Positions 8,319 through 16,472 of a stretch of 56,944 bases of DNA are shown here, one piece after another. This DNA is from Deltaproteobacteria bacterium (GTDB lineage: Bacteria; Desulfobacterota; Syntrophia; Syntrophales; UBA5619): the NCBI GenBank assembly GCA_021372695.1, contig JAJFTY010000147.1, positions 1-56,944 on the forward strand, given 5' to 3'. The stretch's first letter is position 1. Every line of letters begins with the position of its first letter. The notes below the pieces were generated by a model. That model was not told the origin of the DNA, searched no databases, and saw only the letters and a list, made by a program, of their open reading frames with translations. Position numbers and translations under genes: made by a program.

Positions 8319-9959
8319 TCAGTGGTGCTCGCGGGTCTTGCGGAATTCGATCTCCGGCCACTCCTCCATGACGAACCCGAGGCGCCACTCGCTCGAGGCG
8401 AGATAGGTGAGGTGGTTGTCCGCGTCCCAGGCGAGGTTCCCCTGGCACTTCTTCTCGAACTCGGAAAGACGCTTCCGGTCGGCGCATTCGATCCAGCGGG
8501 CCGCGGCGTATTCGATCGGCTCGTAGGCAGCTTCGACGCCGTATTCGGTTTTGAGGCGGGCCATCGTCACGTCGAACTGGAGGACGCCGACCGCGCCCAG
8601 GATGTAGTCGTTGCCGAAGAGCGGCCGGAAGACCTGGACCGCCCCCTCCTCGGAGAGCTGGGTCAGCCCCTTCTGGAGCTGCTTGATCTTGAGCGAATTC
8701 TTGATGCGGACGCGCCGGAAGTGCTCCGGGGCGAAGTTCGGGATCCCGGTGAACTGGAGCGGTTCTCCCTCGGTGAAGGTGTCGCCGATCTGGATCGTGC
8801 CGTGGTTGTGGATCCCGATGATGTCGCCCGGCCAGGCCTCCTCCACGTTCGTGCGGTCCTGGGCCATGAAGATCGTCGCGTTGGCAAGGACGATCTCCCT
8901 CCCGATCCGGTGATGGAACACCTTCATCCCGCGTGTGAACTTGCCCGAGCAGATCCGGAAGAAGGCGATCCGGTCGCGGTGCGCGAGGTCCATGTTCGCC
9001 TGGATCTTGAAGACGAAGCCCGAGAAGGGCTCCTCGAGCGGCGAGACCATCCGGGTGGTTGTGGGCCGCGGACCGGGGGCCGGGGCCATCTCGACGAAGG
9101 CGTCCAGGAGCTCCCGGACGCCGAAATTGTTGATCGCGCTTCCGAAGAAGACGGGCGTCTGGTTTCCCTTGAGGTACTCCCCGAGGTCGAAGGGGCTCGC
9201 CGCCCCCTCGATGAGCGCGATCTCCTCGCGGAGCTGCGCCGCCTGGCTTCCCAGGAGCTCGTCCAGCTTGGGGTCGGCAAGGTCGGTGATCGTGATCCCC
9301 TTCTCCTTGCGACTGTCTTTTCCCGGCGTGAAGAGGTGGAGCGACTTCCGGTAGAGGTTGTAGACCCCCTTGAACTCCTTGCCCATGCCGATCGGCCAGG
9401 AGAGTGGGGCGCACTCGATCTGAAGCTTGTCCTCGATGTTGGCGAGGATATCCATCGGCGCCATCCCGTCCCGGTCCAGCTTGTTGATGAAGGTCATGAT
9501 GGGGGTGTTGCGCATCCGGCACACCTCCATGAGCTTCTCGGTCTGGGGCTCGACCCCTTTGCCGCTGTCGATCACCATGAGCGCGCTGTCCACGGCGGTG
9601 AGGACCCGGTAGGTGTCCTCGGAGAAGTCCTGGTGGCCGGGGGTGTCCAGGAGGTTGATCTCGAAGTCCCGGTAGTGGAACTTCATCACCGAGGTCGTGA
9701 CCGAGATCCCGCGCTCCTTCTCGATCGCCATCCAGTCGCTCGTCGCGTGGCGTCCGGCCTTCCGGGCCTTGACCGCACCCGCGAGCTGGATCGCCCCGCC
9801 GAAGAGGAGGAGCTTTTCCGTCAGGGTCGTTTTCCCGGCGTCCGGGTGGCTGATGATGCCGAAGGTCCGCCGCTGGTCGATCTCCTGCTGCTGACGGCGG
9901 TCCGTTTTGAAATTCGCCTGCGGCTGGGCTTCCGCAGCGCCGGCTGTCTGTAAATCCAT
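8319..9959 (-). CDS. prfC: Peptide chain release factor 3 (RF3)
   Basis: 546 residues, a translational GTPase that removes RF1/RF2 from the ribosome after peptide release. GTPase motifs are clear: SHPDAGKT (P-loop), [14 protein letters not shown] (G3) and NKLDRD (G4); domains II and III follow with the RF3-type C-terminus. The open frame extends 35 codons further, but an intrinsic terminator and promoter occupy that part, so the ATG at 9959 (MDLQTAG) is the sound start. A TTG two codons earlier could also serve. The arrangement of promoter, terminator, then gene suggests controlled read-through. Confidence 0.94.
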   Translation of the reverse strand: MDLQTAGAAEAQPQANFKTDRRQQQEIDQRRTFGIISHPDAGKTTLTEKLLLFGGAIQLAGAVKARKAGRHATSDWMAIEKERGISVTTSVMKFHYRDFEINLLDTPGHQDFSEDTYRVLTAVDSALMVIDSGKGVEPQTEKLMEVCRMRNTPIMTFINKLDRDGMAPMDILANIEDKLQIECAPLSWPIGMGKEFKGVYNLYRKSLHLFTPGKDSRKEKGITITDLADPKLDELLGSQAAQLREEIALIEGAASPFDLGEYLKGNQTPVFFGSAINNFGVRELLDAFVEMAPAPGPRPTTTRMVSPLEEPFSGFVFKIQANMDLAHRDRIAFFRICSGKFTRGMKVFHHRIGREIVLANATIFMAQDRTNVEEAWPGDIIGIHNHGTIQIGDTFTEGEPLQFTGIPNFAPEHFRRVRIKNSLKIKQLQKGLTQLSEEGAVQVFRPLFGNDYILGAVGVLQFDVTMARLKTEYGVEAAYEPIEYAAARWIECADRKRLSEFEKKCQGNLAWDADNHLTYLASSEWRLGFVMEEWPEIEFRKTREHH

Positions 9960-9988
9960 GTTCAATGTTCCCGTCCTGATGCCGTGAT

Positions 9989-10022
9989 AAAAAAATCCCC
10001 AGCAGCCTTCGGGCTCCGGGGA
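9989..10022 (-). terminator. Intrinsic terminator in the prfC leader (possible attenuator)
   Basis: Minus strand: TCCCC/GGGGA outer arms (9996-10000 and 10018-10022) and an AGCC-loop-GGCT inner stem, followed by seven T residues (9989-9995). It lies between a promoter-like pair (10049-10077) and the prfC start, only 30 bases from the ATG. It may end the upstream tautomerase transcript, attenuate prfC, or both. Confidence 0.75.
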
Positions 10023-10048
10023 GTGATACCTGCTCAAACTTGCCGCGC

Positions 10049-10077
10049 TATTTACCGCATCCAAACGGGCTTGTCAA
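10049..10077 (-). promoter_or_regulatory. Sigma-70-like promoter for prfC
   Basis: Minus strand TTGACA (10072-10077), 17 bases, TAAATA (10049-10054). The start would be near 10042, just before the terminator hairpin. Confidence 0.5.
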
Positions 10078-10156
10078 GAGAAATCATCAATCAACTTGAC
10101 AATATCGGCCCCGTCGATTTCTTGTCTTCGCTGGGGCTGGCTTCGATCGTCGCGGT

Positions 10157-10342
10157 TCACTTGTCGACGACCAGGACGCCGCCCTTGGCCCGGTTTTCCT
10201 TTTTCGTCTCGTGCAGCAGGATGGTCACGGCCTGCGGGTCCACCTTGTAGTGCTTGCAGACCGCCTCGGTGATGTCCTTCACGAGCCCTCTCTTCTGGTC
10301 GAGGGTTCTTCCCTCGTCCGCCTCGACAATGATGGTTGGCAT
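10157..10342 (-). CDS. 4-oxalocrotonate tautomerase family protein
   Basis: 61 residues, the classic size of the small tautomerases. The start (MPTIIVEADEG) is set by a strong GGAGGA site 7 bases upstream and by the family rule that Met is removed to expose the catalytic Pro1. Members shift keto/enol double bonds in 2-oxo acids and work as oligomers in the cytosol. It is the last gene of a minus-strand set with a D-2-hydroxyacid dehydrogenase and a tungsten AOR, so a role in handling a 2-keto acid or enol intermediate of that pathway is a fair inference. Confidence 0.88.
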   Translation of the reverse strand: MPTIIVEADEGRTLDQKRGLVKDITEAVCKHYKVDPQAVTILLHETKKENRAKGGVLVVDK

Positions 10343-10443
10343 AGTCGGTTCCTCCTTCTCTTGGTTTGTTCTCCGCCGCCGGGGCGGCCCCATGGCGATT
10401 TCCCCCGGCCATTTTCGGCATGGGGTCCATTCCTCTCCCGCTT

Positions 10444-12348
10444 CTATCTTCTATCCTTCACAAAATCGTTCAGCCAGTAGAGGTTGAGCTCCGCAAGCTT
10501 TCCGCGGGTCGGTACGCCGTCTTTGGGGTCCCAGCCCATCGCTTCATAGTAGAGGGTCAGGAGGTCCTCGAACGCCGCGCGATCGATCCCGATCCCCTGG
10601 AGCGCACCGCTCTCGAGCGGCTCGTAGAGGCGATCCGGCAGGGTGTCATCCTTGCGCCCGAAGCCTTCGCGCAGGTTGAAGACCCGGGCCATGGTGACCG
10701 TTCTTTCGCCCACCTTCAGGAGCTCCCACAGGCTCGTCTCCCAGCCCGTGATCGCCTGGACCACCTCCACCAGTTTGGCCAGGGTCAGCGCCCACACCGG
10801 ACCGGCCACGAAGTTGCACACCCCCAGGGACTCGTAGAGCGACCAGATGAACTGGAGGTAGGTGAAGTTGCGCGCCCTGCGCGGTCCCAGCTCCCGGGCC
10901 GGAACCGGCTCCAGCAGGCCCAGCGCTGCGATCCGGCTCAGCGGCGGCCCCGGCGCCTGGAAAGGTGTCTCATGAGGGGCGCGAATATGGTCCGCCCCTG
11001 TCGGCGAAGTGGCGTAGCTGATCCCCACACCGATCTTTCCGCGCGGGTCGTGCAGCGGCAGTTCCTGCCCCTTGATATGGAGGGCAAACTTCTCCGATCC
11101 TTTCCCGAGCTTGGCCGACGCGATCTTGACGCCGTCGGCCAGAAGATTTCCCAGCCCCGGTTTCCGCAAGGCGATCCACTCGATGCCTTTCAACATCGCC
11201 TCGGGATTGCCGAACTTGAACTCAATCCCCTCCGTGTCGGCCAGGGTCAGGATCCCCTTCTCGAAACACTCCATGGCGAAGCCGATCGCCACACCGGTGG
11301 AGATGGTGTCCAGCGAAAAACGGTTGCACAGCTCGTTTCCCTTCGCAATGGCCGCCAGATCGTCGATGCACAGAAGCGAGCCCAGGGCGCCGAGCGTCTC
11401 ATATTCCGGACCGCCGTACCGCTTGGAGGTCGCATAGGTCCCCGAAATCTCGACCGCCCGCTTGCAGCGCACCGAGCAGGCGTAGCAGCTTTCATCGGTC
11501 GCCAGAAACGTCTCGGCGAGCTGTTCGCCGCTGATCTTCTGCGCCCCTTCGAAGCAGCCCGTGCGGAAATTGCGGGTCGGCAGGATCCCCTGGTTGCTCA
11601 GCGGCACCACGAGGTTGGCGGTCCCCAGTTTTCGCAACACCTTGTTCGGGCCGTGCTCCGCGATCAGTTCCGTCAGGCTCTTCGACATCTCCCGCAGCTT
11701 CTCCGGATCGTGCATCTCCATCTTTTTGGTCCCGCGGACGGCAACGGCCTTGAGGTTCTTCGACCCCATCACCGCGCCCATGCCCGTCCGGCCGTTGACA
11801 TGCTTGAGCTCGTTCACGACGCAGGCAAAGCGAACCAGGTTCTCCCCGGCCGGCCCGATCAGGGCCACCCGCGCCCGCTTCTCGCCAACCTCCTCCTTGA
11901 TCGCGTCCTGCGCCGGGCCCGTCTCCAGCCCCCAGATCTTTTCCGCAGAGCGGATCTCGACCTTGCCGTCGTTGATCCACAGGTACGAAGGCTTCGCCGC
12001 CTTTCCCGTGATGATCACGGCATCGAAACCGGTGAACTTCAGTTCCGGACCCCAGAAACCGCCGGCCTCCGCCTCCCCGTACGCCCCGGTCAGTGGCGAC
12101 CTGGCCGCGACGGTGAAGCGCGTCATCCCGGCGATCGGCGCCCCGGAGATCACGGAGGATGCAAAAATCAGGATGTTGTCGGCCGACAGCGGCTCGATCC
12201 CGGGCTTCAGCTCCCGGAGCAGATAGTAGGAGGCCAATCCCCCGCCCCCGAGATAGGTGCGGTAAACGACCTCACCGGGCTCCTCCACCTTCGTTGCCCC
12301 CGTGGTCAGGTCAACCCTCAATACCTTACCGTTATACCCGTATGGCAT
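10444..12348 (-). CDS. aor: Tungsten-containing aldehyde:ferredoxin oxidoreductase
   Basis: 634 residues, full length for the AOR family. It oxidises aldehydes to acids, or reduces acids, with ferredoxin, using a bis-pterin tungsten cofactor and one [4Fe-4S] cluster. Cluster ligands are visible: Cys288, Cys291 and Cys295 in CYACSVRC and Cys511 in SLGVCNF; active-site motifs GGPEYE (312-317) and His433 in LHDPRG are also present. The start (MPYGYNGKVLRVDL) has GGAGG about 10 bases upstream. It follows a hydroxyacid dehydrogenase gene closely and precedes a tautomerase gene. The moeB-moaD pair 3 kb away probably serves its cofactor. The aldehyde substrate cannot be told from the sequence. Confidence 0.93.
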   Translation of the reverse strand: MPYGYNGKVLRVDLTTGATKVEEPGEVVYRTYLGGGGLASYYLLRELKPGIEPLSADNILIFASSVISGAPIAGMTRFTVAARSPLTGAYGEAEAGGFWGPELKFTGFDAVIITGKAAKPSYLWINDGKVEIRSAEKIWGLETGPAQDAIKEEVGEKRARVALIGPAGENLVRFACVVNELKHVNGRTGMGAVMGSKNLKAVAVRGTKKMEMHDPEKLREMSKSLTELIAEHGPNKVLRKLGTANLVVPLSNQGILPTRNFRTGCFEGAQKISGEQLAETFLATDESCYACSVRCKRAVEISGTYATSKRYGGPEYETLGALGSLLCIDDLAAIAKGNELCNRFSLDTISTGVAIGFAMECFEKGILTLADTEGIEFKFGNPEAMLKGIEWIALRKPGLGNLLADGVKIASAKLGKGSEKFALHIKGQELPLHDPRGKIGVGISYATSPTGADHIRAPHETPFQAPGPPLSRIAALGLLEPVPARELGPRRARNFTYLQFIWSLYESLGVCNFVAGPVWALTLAKLVEVVQAITGWETSLWELLKVGERTVTMARVFNLREGFGRKDDTLPDRLYEPLESGALQGIGIDRAAFEDLLTLYYEAMGWDPKDGVPTRGKLAELNLYWLNDFVKDRR

Positions 12349-12411
12349 ATGTTCTCTAACCTCCTGGGACAGCCCCATGGTCGGGCCGGTTGTGGCCTAT
12401 TGTGGAAAATA

Positions 12412-13425
12412 TCACGAAATCCGGGCTCGCGTTCTCCCGATCACTTCCTTGTTCACCACCGCCCTCGGCCATCCTCCCAACAGGACTGCCGAGACATTCT
12501 CGGCCGCGTGTCGTTTCAGCTCGCGGATCGACTCCTCGGAATAGAACCCGGCATGAGGAGAGAAGATCACGTTGCCCATCTTCAACATGGGATTCTGCGG
12601 ATCGGGCGGTTCCGTCTCCAGAACATCCAATCCTGCACCCGATATCCGGCCCTCCTCCAGCGCCCGGATCAGGGCCTCCTCGTCGACGACCGCACCCCGG
12701 GCCACGTTGATCAGGAGCGGTTTCCTCTCCATCGCCGCGAACTCCTGCTCCCCGATCATGTGCCGGCTCGTTTCGTTCAGCGAGCAGTGGAGCGAGATGA
12801 AGTCAGCCTCCCTGAGCAGGGTCGCCAGTTCCACGAACGACACCTCCCCGCCGTCGGCCGCGGCCCAGGGATCGTAGGCGATCACCCTGACCCCGAAGAC
12901 CAGCATTTTTCGCGCCATCCGCCGGCCGATCCTTCCATAGCCGATGACCCCGAGCGTCTTCCCCCTGAGCCGGGGGATCGGGATCCCCTGCCGGAAGTCC
13001 CACTGGCCGGACTTCACCTGCCGGTCGAAAAAGGCGACCTTCCTGGCCAGCGCCAAAAACAGACCCGCCGCATGGTCGGCGACCTCGTCGGAACAGTAGT
13101 CCGGCACATTCGCCACGATGATCCCCAGATCCGCGGCCGCTTGGAGATCGATCGTGTCCACGCCGACGCCGTATTTCGCGATCACCTTGCACTTCGGCAG
13201 CCGTTCGAGGACCGCCCTCGTCAATGGCGCGTACTGGCTCAGAAGGCAGTCGGCCTGCGCGCACACCCGTATGACTTCTTCCTCGGTCTTCAATTGGGCC
13301 AGGGTCAATCTGGCCCCGATCCGATCCATCTCGTCCTGCTCGAGCGTCACGTAGCCGTGGTCGCAGTCGGTGATGACTACCTCCCAGGGCTGATGATCCC
13401 CTTGCGCCTGTTCATGCTCAGACAT
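12412..13425 (-). CDS. D-2-hydroxyacid dehydrogenase (phosphoglycerate dehydrogenase-like)
   Basis: 337 residues in the NAD-dependent D-isomer 2-hydroxyacid dehydrogenase family. Rossmann loop GYGRIG at 162-167; the catalytic trio is Arg243 (NVARGAVVDE), Glu272 (ETEPP) and His291 (SPHAGF). It lacks the regulatory ACT domain of serine-pathway SerA, so a catabolic 2-keto/2-hydroxy acid is more likely than phosphoglycerate. First gene of the minus-strand set with AOR (63-base gap) and tautomerase. Ribosome site AGGGGGGG lies just upstream. Confidence 0.9.
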   Translation of the reverse strand: MSEHEQAQGDHQPWEVVITDCDHGYVTLEQDEMDRIGARLTLAQLKTEEEVIRVCAQADCLLSQYAPLTRAVLERLPKCKVIAKYGVGVDTIDLQAAADLGIIVANVPDYCSDEVADHAAGLFLALARKVAFFDRQVKSGQWDFRQGIPIPRLRGKTLGVIGYGRIGRRMARKMLVFGVRVIAYDPWAAADGGEVSFVELATLLREADFISLHCSLNETSRHMIGEQEFAAMERKPLLINVARGAVVDEEALIRALEEGRISGAGLDVLETEPPDPQNPMLKMGNVIFSPHAGFYSEESIRELKRHAAENVSAVLLGGWPRAVVNKEVIGRTRARIS

Positions 13426-13485
13426 GGCACCCCCCCTTGTCTAAAGTGATTTATCGATGACCGCGAATCGAGTTTTGTCACGGCT

Positions 13486-13514
13486 TATATACCTGTCCTT
13501 TGCGATATCTGCAA
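13486..13514 (-). promoter_or_regulatory. Sigma-70-like promoter for the dehydrogenase-AOR-tautomerase set
   Basis: Minus strand TTGCAG (13509-13514), 17 bases, TATATA (13486-13491), about 60 bases before the dehydrogenase ATG. The 237-base gap to the MFS gene is a divergent promoter region. Confidence 0.4.
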
Positions 13515-13662
13515 TCGCTCTTGTGATTCTCAGGGCAGAATCCGGATCGCGGGAGGATAGGGACGCCATCCGGCACTCCGCGGGTCATCCGTTTGACAGG
13601 AAAACGGTGGACGTGATAGGCATCGTACCTGCGGACAGTACCGAACTCCTGACAGGACCCCC

Positions 13663-14844
13663 ATGACCGAACAAAGCCGAACCGATATCAAAGTCATCTC
13701 CGCCCTGACCCTGGTCCATTTTGCGGGTGATTTCTACGTCTCCTTCGTCAACCCGCTCCTACCGGTCTTCGTCGATCGATTCGGTCTGACCCTGGCCCAG
13801 GTGGGCCTCATCGCCGGGTTGATGCGGGTGCTGGCCTTCATCGTCCAGCCGGGTGTCGGTTATTTCGCCGACCGCTACCGGTCGCGGATTTTCATCCTCG
13901 GGGGGCCCCTTCTTTCGATCGTGTTCATCTCCTTTGTGGGCTGGGCCCACTCGTTCTGGGATCTGCTCCTGTTCATCGCCGTCGGCGCGATCGGATCGTC
14001 GATGTTCCACCCCTCGATGGCCGGCATGATCTCCAACTATGCCGGGCGCCACTTTGGCCTCTCCCTGTCGATCTTCCACATGGGGGGCACCTTCGCCTTC
14101 GGCGTCGGGCCGCTCTTCATCGCCGCGTTCGTCAGCCGCTGGGGTCTGGAGGCCGTCCCGTGGACGGCGATCCCCGGAATCGTCCTGATGCTCGTCTTGT
14201 TCAGGATGACGCCCCGGCCGCTGGGGGAAGGACTCCGGGGGCAGGGATTCGTCGGCGCGATCCGGGAGGCCTTCGGCGAGGCATGGAAGCCCGTGCTGCT
14301 GATCTGGGTGGTCATGGTGCTGCGAACCTTCATCCAGCAGTCTTTCCTGACCTTCACCCCCGTTCTCTACGCCCGCGAGGGCCACTCCCTCGTTTCGATC
14401 GGCCTGGTCGTATCGCTCTTCACCATGGCGGGGTCGATCAGCGGGCTTTTCGCAGGCCACCTTTCCGATCGCATCGGTTTCAAGCCGATCTTCTATGTCT
14501 GCTTCACCCTGGCGGCCCCGGCCCTTCTGCTGATGCTGCTTCTGAAAGGGGCGTGGGTCTATCTCGCCGCCGCGCTGGCGGGAAGTCTGATCTTCGCGAC
14601 GGTTCCGCTGGGGCTGGCCATGGCCCAGAAGCTGGCGCCGCGGGGAAAGTCCATGGTGTCGAGCCTGATGATGGGGCTGGCCCAGGGGGTGGGGGGGATG
14701 ATGGCGCCCCTCGTGGGCAGCCTGGCCGACCTGTTTTCCATCCGGTCGGTCCTCTTCGTCCTGGCCGTGATCCCCCTGCTCAGCCTCATCCTCGTTGGGT
14801 TCTTCCCGGAAAAGCGTCTCCGGGGAGGGATTCCCGTCGGGTGA
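13663..14844 (+). CDS. Major facilitator superfamily transporter (Fsr-like)
   Basis: 393 residues with about twelve membrane helices. The loop DRYRSR after helix 2 and DRIGFK in the second half are the MFS signature loops, and the N-terminal pattern (HFAGDFYVSFVNPLLP) resembles fosmidomycin-resistance-type exporters. It is transcribed away from the AOR set and followed 21 bases later by a cupin gene. It may move the substrate or product of the AOR pathway; this is inference from position. Confidence 0.88.
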   Translation: MTEQSRTDIKVISALTLVHFAGDFYVSFVNPLLPVFVDRFGLTLAQVGLIAGLMRVLAFIVQPGVGYFADRYRSRIFILGGPLLSIVFISFVGWAHSFWDLLLFIAVGAIGSSMFHPSMAGMISNYAGRHFGLSLSIFHMGGTFAFGVGPLFIAAFVSRWGLEAVPWTAIPGIVLMLVLFRMTPRPLGEGLRGQGFVGAIREAFGEAWKPVLLIWVVMVLRTFIQQSFLTFTPVLYAREGHSLVSIGLVVSLFTMAGSISGLFAGHLSDRIGFKPIFYVCFTLAAPALLLMLLLKGAWVYLAAALAGSLIFATVPLGLAMAQKLAPRGKSMVSSLMMGLAQGVGGMMAPLVGSLADLFSIRSVLFVLAVIPLLSLILVGFFPEKRLRGGIPVG

Positions 14845-14865
14845 TGGGGGAAAGGAGAACGGGAG

Positions 14866-15204
14866 ATGGAAGTCCACAACCTTCTGGCCGGGATTCCTGC
14901 GGAGATGACCGGGGAGGTTTTTGAGGAGATCCTGCGGACGGAGAGCTTCCGGGTCGAACGGATCGTCTCCCGCGGCGAGGTTTCACCGCCGGGTTTCTGG
15001 TACGATCAGGAGACGGATGAGTGGGTGGTGCTCGTGGCGGGAAGCGCCACGCTCCGCTTCGCCGATGGCCCCAAGGTCGATCTCAAACCGGGCGATTACC
15101 TCCTCATCCCCAGCCGTCTTCGGCACCGCGTGGAACGGACGGACCCGGAGCGGGAGACGGTCTGGCTGGCCCTCCATTTCGGAGGCGGAAAGAACGGCTG
15201 CTGA
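14866..15204 (+). CDS. Cupin-domain protein
   Basis: 112 residues, a single small beta-barrel. The two cupin motifs are recognisable: the DEWVVLVAGSATLRF strand pair and PGDYLLIPSRLRHRVE. The usual first-motif His pair is poorly kept (WYDQETDEW), so metal binding is uncertain; His86 in the second motif is present. It follows the MFS gene in the same direction with GGAG before the start. A sugar-, acid- or effector-binding role is possible; no specific function can be given. Confidence 0.85.
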   Translation: MEVHNLLAGIPAEMTGEVFEEILRTESFRVERIVSRGEVSPPGFWYDQETDEWVVLVAGSATLRFADGPKVDLKPGDYLLIPSRLRHRVERTDPERETVWLALHFGGGKNGC

Positions 15205-15265
15205 ACACGGCGAAAGGCCGTTCGAAAAGCGGCCGGGCAGGAGGCTGCCGAAGTTTGGGTGTGCA

Positions 15266-15547
15266 TCAGCCGCCGCCGACCGGAGGGAAGACGGCGATGA
15301 CGTCGCCCTCGTCGATGACGGTTTCGAGCTGCTGAAGTGAAGAGACGCTCCGGCCGTTCTTCAGGATGATGAGATAGGGCTTGATCTGTCCGGCGGCGTC
15401 GAAGAGATCTCCCCGCAAGGCGGGATGGACGCCGCAGAGGCGATCCAGGAGCCCGCCGATTCTCTCACCGGGGGGAAGGTCGAACGCCGTCTCCCGGGCA
15501 CCGATGGCCTCCGCGAATGCCCCGAACGTCCTGAAGGTGATCTTCAT
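15266..15547 (-). CDS. moaD: MoaD/ThiS-type sulfur carrier protein
   Basis: 93 residues with a ubiquitin-like fold, ending in PPVGGG, the double-Gly tail that is adenylylated and turned into a thiocarboxylate. In molybdopterin synthesis this tail donates sulfur to the pterin. Its ATG overlaps the stop of the E1-like gene (ATGA), so the two are translationally coupled. With an AOR gene in the cluster, supply of tungstopterin is the likely job. A start 5 codons earlier is open but has no better ribosome site. Confidence 0.9.
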   Translation of the reverse strand: MKITFRTFGAFAEAIGARETAFDLPPGERIGGLLDRLCGVHPALRGDLFDAAGQIKPYLIILKNGRSVSSLQQLETVIDEGDVIAVFPPVGGG

Positions 15548-16272
15548 GCCAGATTCCCGCACACCCGGCAGCAGGGATCCCGTTCGATCGCGAGTGAATC
15601 CATGCCGCCGGCGGCGCCGTCCCAGAGGAGGAGCCGGCCGGCGAGCGGCTTGCCTTGCCCCGTCACCAGTTTGATCGCCTCCGATGCCTCGATCGAGCCG
15701 ATGACTCCGCAGGTCGCTCCGATGATCGGGAAGAGCTCCGGCGGTGGGCCGGCAGGAAAGAGGCAGCTGAGACAGGGCGTTTCTCCGGGGATGACCGTCG
15801 TCACCTGGCCGAAGAGACCCCGGACGGCACCGTGGACGAACGGGATGCGCAGGTCGACGGCCATCCGGTTCAGCAGGTAGCGGGTCGGAAAATTGTCCAT
15901 GGCGTCCACGATGACGCCGCAGCCCCGGGTCAGCTCCCGGACGTTCCCCTCATCGATCCGGCAGGAGAGCTCCTCGATCCGGATCAGGGGGTTCAGGGCG
16001 GCCAGCTTCTCTTTGGCCGAGTCGGTTTTCCGCCGGCCGACATCCCCGCTCCAGTGGAGGATCTGGCGGTTGAGATTGCTCATATCGACGGTGTCGCAGT
16101 CGACGATCCGCAAATGGCCGACGCCCGCGGCAGCCAGGTAGAGGGCGATCACCGTTCCGAGCCCTCCCGCTCCTGCGACCAGGATGCAGGCCGATTTGAG
16201 CTTTTCCTGCCCCTCCTCCCCGATCATCGGGATCTGGCGGCCATAGCGTTTCCGTTCCTCAGGGGTGATCAT
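15544..16272 (-). CDS. moeB: MoeB/ThiF-type adenylyltransferase
   Basis: 242 residues, E1-like. ATP-binding loop GAGGLG at 34-39, the NLNRQ motif at 66-70, zinc cysteines C167/C170 (CLSC) and C235/C238 (CRVC), and catalytic Cys188 in GATCGVIGS. It activates the C-terminal Gly of the MoaD-like protein encoded next to it. The start at MITPEERKRYGRQI is the family's usual beginning and has AGGAGGG 9 bases upstream. Divergent from the sigma-54 activator gene. Confidence 0.92.
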   Translation of the reverse strand: MITPEERKRYGRQIPMIGEEGQEKLKSACILVAGAGGLGTVIALYLAAAGVGHLRIVDCDTVDMSNLNRQILHWSGDVGRRKTDSAKEKLAALNPLIRIEELSCRIDEGNVRELTRGCGVIVDAMDNFPTRYLLNRMAVDLRIPFVHGAVRGLFGQVTTVIPGETPCLSCLFPAGPPPELFPIIGATCGVIGSIEASEAIKLVTGQGKPLAGRLLLWDGAAGGMDSLAIERDPCCRVCGNLA

Positions 16273-16472
16273 CTCTTTTGTCCCTCCTGGTACGCCTTCC
16301 CGCGATTCCATCTCCGGCGGCCCTCTTCGTCATGCACTTCCGCGCGAAGCACGCATTGCTTTTTGGGCCGGATCGATGGTAATCTCTTACATCGTTTTTT
16401 CCTGAAAACGCAAACATTTGCTGCCTGGGCCGCGGGAAGGTCCCGGTACAGGCACGCCGGGAGGAAAAGAAG

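Noticed and set aside
8286..9953. A 555-codon open frame antisense to prfC
   Set aside because: Shadow of prfC; Asp/Glu/Val/Arg-rich composition without a domain.
13427..13442. TGGCAC followed by TTGT, like a sigma-54 promoter toward the MFS gene
   Set aside because: The spacing between the GG and the TG element is off by one and the -12 element lacks GC.
10366..13449. A 1027-codon open frame on the plus strand opposite AOR and the dehydrogenase
   Set aside because: High GC keeps the antisense frame open. Both genes opposite have complete motifs, and the product shows no domain and odd composition (His, Arg and Pro runs).
13457..13666. A 69-codon frame with a possible membrane segment overlapping the MFS start by ATGA
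   Set aside because: No ribosome site before its ATG, and it covers the divergent promoter region. It could be real, but I cannot support it.
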